Assembly (NCBI GenBank): GCA_030581615.1
Contig: JAKTTT010000011.1
Coordinates: 62,001-126,000, forward strand
Length of the DNA: 64,000 nt
Direction of reading: 5' to 3'
DNA from: Alloascoidea africana
Taxonomy: Eukaryota > Ascomycota > Alloascoideomycetes > Alloascoideales > Alloascoideaceae
Notes under the pieces: model-generated
What the model was told of the DNA's origin: nothing
The model's input: the letters and a program-made list of their open reading frames with translations, nothing else
The model's database searches: none
Program-made: the position numbers and the translations under genes
In this document: in pieces, positions 58,447-64,000 of the stretch
Numbering within the stretch: position 1 is the first letter of the stretch
Layout of the letters: the number at the start of each line of letters is the position of its first letter

Positions 58447-58571
58447 CGAAACTTTATACACAAAAGTGCGGCTCTAGAGCAGTCACTAGCATGTCTCGCC
58501 CTCATTACTACTCAATTCAGTAAATGCCTTACACAAATTTCCGAATCAAAGTCAGTTTAGTTCCAATTTCT

Positions 58572-58811
58572 TCACCTTTGAATTGATTTCTTGAAATGAT
58601 TGACCAAGAAGGCATCACAGGTTTCCGTGCCTGTCTTGCAATCATTAGAAAAGATGAGGCTTAGGGCTTCAATACTGAACTCACACGATACTGATCCTCC
58701 GATTCTCTCTGACACTGTAAACTGGCATTGATCAGTAGTCACATTATAGGGTTCCAAATTTGGTTTTCGATGATGGGTGATTCCAGTTAAGCTTAAATGA
58801 ATGTCAAAACC
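58572..58811 (-). CDS. Possible 3' exon of an unidentified gene
   Basis: An 80-codon open stretch begins directly after an intron-like 3' end: CCTAACCG branch motif, T-rich tract, then GCTAG. The encoded sequence GFDIHLSLTGITHH to HFKKSIQR contains four cysteines and a balanced composition. I could not find a convincing ATG-led 5' exon upstream: the frame at 58892-59116 is open but lacks ATG and an ideal donor. It may be a terminal exon, a remnant, or chance. It also overlaps the distal promoter of the acid phosphatase gene. Confidence 0.2.
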   Translation of the reverse strand, partial: GFDIHLSLTGITHHRKPNLEPYNVTTDQCQFTVSERIGGSVSCEFSIEALSLIFSNDCKTGTETCDAFLVNHFKKSIQR

Positions 58812-59777
58812 CTAGCAACAGAAAAAAAACGGTTAGGAATTGTCTCTTTGATTTCTTCTTTCCAATTTCCTTTGTTTTCCTCTTTGATCAACTAGTCCAG
58901 GTGGCATGATTTCTTCTTGTCAAATCCTCCCTGTATTTCGCTTAACATTTGGGATTTTATTGATGTATGTTTGAAAATTAGATCGAAAATCCGAAAACCA
59001 AAGCCATTTATTGCAATTGGGTTATCTTTTAAGTGTGATATGCAAACATTGGTGTCGAGGAAAAGGCATGATTGATTCAAGGAAGCCGTCAAAGAGAGAA
59101 AAGTTGTATCGGTCAATTGACCATATTTGTATCACGCTCTTTTAACTTTCAAGAAAAAAGTGGCAATTTCTCCATTTTCTGAGTTCATCAGAATGATCAA
59201 TTTTTGATATGCCATATTCAGATATTGCTGGCATTGTTAGGATCTCGTGCAAACAGCATACATCATAACGATGCTAGGCCTGTTAAAGTACGGAAGCTAT
59301 TTTGTGTCTCTTACATATTTGGCACTGTTTAGACAAGAGTTAAGTAGGTTGGTAAGAGGCCGACCTGGGTCCTAATTACAACGAAAGGGAATGGTAGTTT
59401 ATACCTTTGCGCCAAACTGTTTTTTTCCATCTCTGAACACGCATATTCACTTACAGGCTCCAGTTAGAAACCATTTGGCTTGTGACTGATAGCCATTAGT
59501 GGTTTGTGTTTAAATAGAAAAGCATTCCTTTACATCAAGAAAAGTTATTATCGCCACTCTAAATGCTTTCAACCCTTACAAGAAGCAAGATCTGTGGTTT
59601 GAAGACATGTCAAAACTTTCTGAAACTTTACCAGGGTTTACATGTATTGAGGAAATACTTCTGTGATCACCGTTTTTACATTTACTCTTTTCATATTAAC
59701 AATCCAAAAAAATACAAGAATTGCTCTTCTGGAACAAGCCATGTTAAATAAAACACAAATGTACTCAAACATCATAC

Positions 59778-60689
59778 TCAAACATCATTCAATGCTACAC
59801 AAACCGCCCCCTTTTGGTGTCCATTATACTGCCTAACAATCTCACTTGTACTGAGATCCCAAAGTCGGACAAGATGATCAGAACAGGCCGTTACAAGATA
59901 TGCAGAGTCTGCACTAAAAGCACAGTCCCAGACCCATCGTTGATGTCCATGTAACGTAGTCTCCAGGGAAAAATTGTCATCTGTGGACCATATTCGCGCT
60001 GTATGATCCGCTGAACAGGTTGCCAAATGTTTTGCATCTGCTGAGAGTAAAACACGAGTAATGTATTTAGAATGCGACCGAAACTTCATCTGCGGTTGCA
60101 AAGATGTTGCATCTTTTGAATTTACCATCTTCCAAACGTAACAGTTGCCCTTATTATTGCCTGCCACTAACATAGTGCCGTCACTGGCCACAGACACAGA
60201 ATGAACTGGAACATCATTCTCTGGGATCAGTTGATGTGTGCACATGTTTTCACCAAGATCCCACACTTTAACATTCCCGTCCTGATCACAACTTATGAGT
60301 TCTCCCTGATTGGGATGTATAACAACCTCATTAACGGGACAATTGTGTCTATAATTTCTCTGTACACTGGGTGCTCGAACATCCCAAACTTTGACAGTTC
60401 CATCTTCACTGCTCGAAACCATCCACTTGTTATCCGATTGAAATGCAATAGAGGTTACATTTCCCGTGTGACCTTCAAACGATGAAACTGGATTAGGCGT
60501 CATGGTACGAATATCATATAGCCGAACATGTTGACAGCCTGCTGCTGCTAAGAATCTCTTCCCAGATGTTATTTCTAACCTGTTTACCTGGCTATCTGCA
60601 TGTTGAATCGTTCGTGAACACGTCCCCGTTAGGGCTTCCCAAAACCTAATAGTATGGTCGTATCCAGCGGATGCTAGAATAACAGACAT
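59778..60689 (-). CDS. LST8: TOR complex WD40 subunit Lst8
   Basis: Lst8 (mLST8) binds the TOR kinase domain in TORC1 and TORC2 and stabilises it. This protein has 303 residues, the same as S. cerevisiae Lst8. Seven WD40 repeats fill the protein: MSVILASAGYDHTIRFWEA, LAAAGCQHVRLYD, GHTGNVTSIAFQ, CDQDGNVKVWDL, AGNNKGNCYVWKM, CSADHTARIWST and CSDHLVRLWDLST are clear. The start is ATG, and the N-terminus lacks extensions, as usual. It is divergent from the bL35m gene with 370 bp between the two ATGs. Confidence 0.97.
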   Translation of the reverse strand: MSVILASAGYDHTIRFWEALTGTCSRTIQHADSQVNRLEITSGKRFLAAAGCQHVRLYDIRTMTPNPVSSFEGHTGNVTSIAFQSDNKWMVSSSEDGTVKVWDVRAPSVQRNYRHNCPVNEVVIHPNQGELISCDQDGNVKVWDLGENMCTHQLIPENDVPVHSVSVASDGTMLVAGNNKGNCYVWKMVNSKDATSLQPQMKFRSHSKYITRVLLSADAKHLATCSADHTARIWSTDDNFSLETTLHGHQRWVWDCAFSADSAYLVTACSDHLVRLWDLSTSEIVRQYNGHQKGAVCVALNDV

Positions 60690-61059
60690 TGACGTAAAGA
60701 CCCTCTTATCTGACTGAAGCGCAGTTTACCTGATCTGCTTGTGCTTGGTGATAAGTCCAAGGTTAAGAGGAAGGAGGTATGTTAAGATCACGTGATTTAA
60801 TCAATAAATAGATCTTTTGATTTTTCTAATCATAAGCTCTTAACAGGCTTATGGATAGGGGTATACTCGTCTACTTGTCAATAAAAGGCTCTGTTACTTA
60901 GTGTGTAAATTGGAAACCCTTGACTGGTTTGGTGGAGCAGCTTGGGCAAATATTGATGGGTGTACTTTTCGGAATTTGTGCGTAAATACAGTACTGTCTC
61001 AACCAATCTCAACGTTGAGAGAGTATGAACATCTTGTCCTATTTACTACTATATCACAC
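60690..61059. promoter_or_regulatory. Divergent promoter, LST8 / bL35m
   Basis: This 370-bp gap lies between two divergent ATGs. The plus-strand frame is open upstream of the bL35m ATG but has no earlier ATG. A CACGTG core lies near 60790 (ATCACGTGAT). Confidence 0.45.
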
Positions 61060-61513
61060 ATGTTTCGGCAGCTGGCTAGAAGTAATAGGGCTGTTTTTGA
61101 TCTGGCGAGGGGCCAGTCTGCTTCTTCAATGGCCACAGGGCTGTATTCTCCGCTTCAGGCACTTATGAGGAGCCCGGTGCCGCCGAACTCGACATTTGTT
61201 AGAACTCTGATGAAAACCCATAAAGGCGCAGCCAAAAGGTGGTGGAAGACGGGATCTGGATTTAAACGTGTATGTTCTCTGTTGAGCTTGTTTTTAATTA
61301 GTTTTTGTTTGGTTTCGATGAGTCTCAAGTCTTTGTGAAGAGTATTAAGCTAATCAGAACATTTTTTGAATACAGGGAAAAACTGGTCGAAAACATGGAA
61401 ATTCTGGTTGGGGCAAGAAGTTACTGAATGGCCTCACTGGATCAGCAAATGCAAATGGACATGGGCACGGTAACCACAAAAAGAAGCTCGGGAGGCTGTT
61501 ACCTTATCATTGA
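61060..61513 (+). CDS. MRP35: Mitochondrial ribosomal protein bL35m, spliced
   Basis: This is a large-subunit mitoribosomal protein of the bacterial L35 family. Exon 1 is 61060-61269, exon 2 is 61376-61513, and the 106-nt intron begins GTATGT and ends ATACAG. The protein is 115 residues, equal to the S. cerevisiae YNL122C product. The splice restores TLMKTHKGAAKRWWKTGSGF-KR-GKTGRKHGNSGW, the L35 core, and the end LGRLLPYH matches the yeast protein's KRLLPYH. The N-terminus (MFRQLARSNRAVFDLARGQS) is Arg-rich, like a mitochondrial presequence. In S. cerevisiae this gene adjoins NMA111 and NAF1, both of which are in this window. Confidence 0.95.
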
Positions 61514-61937
61514 GAGAACCTGGACATGTTTCATACCTGTTTATTGTACATAGTAATACATCAATTTATGTGTTTGATCATTTGTTTTAATCTCTCGTAA
61601 TCTAATGCCTGGACTTTTCACGTTTCGCCAGAAACTAGGAAAGATTAACCATTAAATGTTTGGTATTCCCCAAACATATGGTTTCTCCACATTCCTTTCA
61701 TCTAAAGTCCATCACATTCAATTTCTCATTGTTGAACCGAGTTCAAGACATAAAGTAATAACTAATGAAAAATAATGACATAAATAGGTAATGATAGTCT
61801 TTGGCACTTCCTAATTATGTTTCAAACAACGACAGAAAAAGACTGCGTGACTGTAAAAGAACTCAATCATAATCAAAATAATATACATACAAAACCAAGA
61901 ACAAAAATGAAAAAAAAAACCAAGGAAACGAGCATTA
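61514..61937. other. Convergent 3' region, bL35m / DPB3-like
   Basis: AT-rich 3' flanks of two converging genes, with an A run near 61909. I see no gene. Confidence 0.5.
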
Positions 61938-62942
61938 TTAATCTATAATGATTTTGTCAAGCGTTATCCTCGTTGGAGACGCTGCTATAATATCTTTTCT
62001 CCCATCTGTAACTCCTCCAGGCGCACTAACTCTTGGACTTCCCTTGACCAAGCCATGCGAGTTAGTGGCATAAGAATCTCGTCTTCTGTCTGGAGAAACC
62101 AAGTCCCCAAAGCCATCGGTAGGTAGATGAGGTGAACCATCCACACGTTTCGCATCAGAATCGCCAACATATTCCACACTATTCATGCTCGTGTTAGCGT
62201 GAGAAGCCACGCTTCCAGTTCTTTGCCTCTTGATAATTTGTGACCTTTGCTCCTCGCTCATTTCGCTTGGTGGGGAAACTTCAACAACGGGATCGCTCAG
62301 CAGTTCTCTAAGCGAAACAACCTGGGGAATAGTCCTCTTCAAAAACTTCAAGTTCTCATCCTCTTCAACGCAGGAGGCCAAGTCTCGATAATTTAACGTT
62401 CGTCGGTTTTCGGGGTTTGTCTTTTTCATTGATTCTGTTGTAAAATGCTTGATGAAAAGCTCAGCTGCCACTGCAACAGACAGTATGGCAGAGTCAGAGG
62501 CAGAGATAAAATCGGTGTGTGAGTTCATAATCTTCTTTACACGCGGCAACGATAGAGAAACAGAGGTATTTCCATGTACTGATGAAGATCCTTCTCTACC
62601 ATCGTTTTGATTTGTCTTTTCATGCACCCCATTTCCGTTAGTGGTCGTAACTGATGGACTGCTCACAGCGATGGGTCCATGCTCAGCACTTGAAAGGTTA
62701 AATTCACGAGCAGTAGTTGGTGAACTCATTTGCCCTTGCGGAATTGCTCCTGCTTCAAATATTGTACTGGTTGTTGGTCCCGTAGCTGAACCTGGAATAC
62801 CTGTTTTAAACTTGCCCTGCTTTACCACGCTATCAGATCGTGGCGTTTTGGGCGACGTTATGTCTGATGCAATTTTCCGCTCCGGACTCTTTTCCAAGAG
62901 TCTTGTGTCTTCATCCTCATCGATATCCATTGGCTTTACCAT
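61938..62942 (-). CDS. Histone-fold protein, Dpb3/CHRAC15 type
   Basis: The histone fold lies at about residues 130-215 (LPRVKKIMNSHTDFISASDS, AAELFIKHFTTESMKK, RTLNYRDLASCVEEDENLKF), followed by LKRTIPQVVSLRELLSD. The pattern fits Dpb3, a small subunit of DNA polymerase epsilon, and animal CHRAC1. Dpb3 pairs with Dpb4 and helps in replication and silent-chromatin inheritance; in some organisms the same pair serves ISWI remodellers. At 334 residues it is longer than yeast Dpb3 (201), with extra Ser/Thr-rich sequence on both sides that carries several (S/T)P sites. The start ATG (MVKPMDIDEDED) is good. Choice between Dpb3 and a Dls1-like role is not possible here. Confidence 0.8.
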   Translation of the reverse strand: MVKPMDIDEDEDTRLLEKSPERKIASDITSPKTPRSDSVVKQGKFKTGIPGSATGPTTSTIFEAGAIPQGQMSSPTTAREFNLSSAEHGPIAVSSPSVTTTNGNGVHEKTNQNDGREGSSSVHGNTSVSLSLPRVKKIMNSHTDFISASDSAILSVAVAAELFIKHFTTESMKKTNPENRRTLNYRDLASCVEEDENLKFLKRTIPQVVSLRELLSDPVVEVSPPSEMSEEQRSQIIKRQRTGSVASHANTSMNSVEYVGDSDAKRVDGSPHLPTDGFGDLVSPDRRRDSYATNSHGLVKGSPRVSAPGGVTDGRKDIIAASPTRITLDKIIID

Positions 62943-63230
62943 TCTGCGTAACCATATAATGTAAAAGGGAAAAATACAGACTGAGAAGAATTACGCACAC
63001 TCCCAAGTTTTGCTTTCAGGATGAGCGAAACATCCAAACATCATAATACTAAATGTATTTACACGAATAACATGCGCTATATATACCAAGTTATATAAAC
63101 AAGACAAGAGGAAGATTGTTGAAAAAAAAAATGAAAGTGGTCATAATGTGAAAAAAATTAATAAAAAAGTTACAAAATCATTGTGCTTTCAAAATGAACT
63201 ACATCGACAATTCTAGTCATAAAATGTGGA
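62943..63230. promoter_or_regulatory. DPB3-like promoter and VIP1 3' gap
   Basis: This is a 288-bp AT-rich gap between two minus-strand genes. No other feature is recognised. Confidence 0.45.
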
Positions 63231-64000
63231 TCAGTTAGAGCTTGAACTTGAACTTGAGCTATCAATAGCTGTCCATTTTAGAGGTTCTTGACTTGCGCTT
63301 TCCTTATCCTTATCGTCCTTCGAGTCGCTACCAAATAGAATATCTTTTGACGAAGTTGCAGGGGTTAGAGGACTTGAAATATTCACTGGAATGAAAGTCT
63401 TGGGCATTGAAACTCTTGAGAATCGGCTTCTGAGTCTCTGAGATAGGACAAACATGTCAATATGACTAGTAAGAGAAAATCTTCGGATGCAAGATATGTA
63501 ATGTCTAGCATCAAGTTGAATATCCAAGGGATCTTGAGTGTGACACCCAGGAGACATGCTTAGTCTGATTGAGTGTCTTTTGCCTCCTGTTTCAGCGTCT
63601 TCTGATTCATAAAGCTCAAAAACTATTTGCGAAAGGTAGTCCAATTCTGGGAGGGCATTTCTTGCAATTTTCATTGGAATACGCGACTCGTAAATCACAT
63701 TCAATAATGTGTAAATGTGTGATTCCTTGGTAAAATACATTATCGTCGAAGCTGCTTTCTGTTCCTTCATGTTGGTAATGTCTTGCAAAATTTGTTTTGC
63801 CAAAGGCAAGCTTGTAAGAAGGCCAATGTCAAGTTTTTCCGCATCCTCAATGCCATACTCTTGAGGACAAACAAAATCGAAAAGCACCTTTGCCAATCTA
63901 TATAGTTCACGCAATTTTCGAAGTGTTGGGGCATCAAAGGGAGAGCCACCCCGAATATCTTTGGCATTCACATTTGCGTGTCTATAATCTTTCAGCTTTG
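63231..64000 (-). CDS. VIP1: VIP1 diphosphoinositol polyphosphate synthase, C-terminal part
   Basis: The gene runs off the right edge; only the last 256 codons are present. They belong to the histidine-phosphatase-like domain of PPIP5K/Vip1: LRKLRELYRLAKVLFDFVCP, EYGIEDAEKLDIGLLTSLPL, FTKESHIYTLLNVIYES, ARNALPELDYLSQIVFELYE, LSMSPGCHTQDPLDIQLDAR. Vip1 has an N-terminal kinase that makes inositol pyrophosphates from IP6/IP7 and a C-terminal phosphatase; the kinase part would lie beyond the window. The family histidine in FTKESHIYTLLN is kept. The C-terminus ends in a poly-Ser run. Inositol pyrophosphates signal phosphate status, as does the PHO5-type gene nearby, but the link is only functional. 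Confidence 0.93.
   Translation of the reverse strand, partial: KLKDYRHANVNAKDIRGGSPFDAPTLRKLRELYRLAKVLFDFVCPQEYGIEDAEKLDIGLLTSLPLAKQILQDITNMKEQKAASTIMYFTKESHIYTLLNVIYESRIPMKIARNALPELDYLSQIVFELYESEDAETGGKRHSIRLSMSPGCHTQDPLDIQLDARHYISCIRRFSLTSHIDMFVLSQRLRSRFSRVSMPKTFIPVNISSPLTPATSSKDILFGSDSKDDKDKESASQEPLKWTAIDSSSSSSSSN

Larger units (their letters stand above)
58119..59777. other. Acid phosphatase upstream region and LST8 3' region
   Basis: This 1.66-kb gap carries the phosphatase promoter elements near its left end and the possible orphan exon. The remainder, 59120-59777, is AT-rich without a recognised gene or RNA. Confidence 0.45.

Noticed and set aside
58892-59116. 75-codon minus-strand frame as 5' exon for the segment at 58572-58811
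   Set aside because: It lacks an ATG, and no consensus donor in the needed phase is present.

Overview
The window is nuclear DNA of a budding yeast (Saccharomycotina). The genes are single-copy yeast housekeeping and regulatory genes with short spliceosomal introns (58-106 nt, donors mostly GTAAGT/GTATGT, branch points CTAAC-like). CTG codons fall at conserved leucines (Rpt3 L53 and L122; mL40 'EDLIRYQ'), so the standard code is used and the CUG-Ser and CUG-Ala clades are unlikely. An NDUFAF2-type complex I assembly factor argues against the Saccharomyces lineage, which lost complex I. A Pichiales-like yeast (for example relatives of Ogataea, Kuraishia or Komagataella) fits best; the species is not determined.

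Layout. 0.3-11.7 kb: NCB2 (TBP repressor), RPT3 (proteasome ATPase), NAF1 (H/ACA snoRNP assembly), a large RhoGAP, CIA2 (cytosolic Fe-S targeting) and the spliced mitoribosomal gene for mL40. 12.9-21.7 kb: a HOL1-like MFS transporter, a YPT35-like PX protein, NDUFAF2, and a long MABP1/WDR62-like WD40 protein. 21.7-26.3 kb: an AT-rich stretch without recognisable genes that carries two direct copies of a ~545-bp module. 26.3-42.1 kb: two F-box proteins flanking a long-chain acyl-CoA synthetase, PRP39, a DFG5/DCW1 GPI-anchored mannosidase and a NAM8/NGR1-type three-RRM protein. 42.1-46.1 kb: a gene-poor stretch with a decayed 829-bp pogo/Fot1-type transposon that has landed at a TA inside an unidentified open frame. 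46.1-64 kb: TIS11/CTH2, MIG1, NMA111, a secreted acid phosphatase, LST8, bL35m, a DPB3-like histone-fold protein, and the 3' end of VIP1, which runs off the window.

The genes do not form one pathway. Several respond to nutrients: MIG1 (glucose), acid phosphatase and VIP1 (phosphate/inositol pyrophosphate), TIS11 (iron), LST8 (TOR), FAA (fatty acids). Two S. cerevisiae gene neighbourhoods are partly kept: NCB2-RPT3 (YDR397C/YDR394W) adjacent, and NAF1, NMA111 and MRP35 (YNL124W-YNL122C) dispersed within 60 kb.

The least ordinary signals are a probable GC-AG intron in NAF1; the transposon-interrupted locus; the two-module AT-rich desert, which could be a centromere candidate; a mitochondrial-looking leader on Nma111; GC-rich islands (60-78% G+C in sampled lines) upstream of FAA, NAM8-like, TIS11 and MIG1; and a strong tendency to period-6 microsatellites inside and outside genes. 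Eight genes are best read as spliced, and two of them (mL40, bL35m) are not visible as single open frames.
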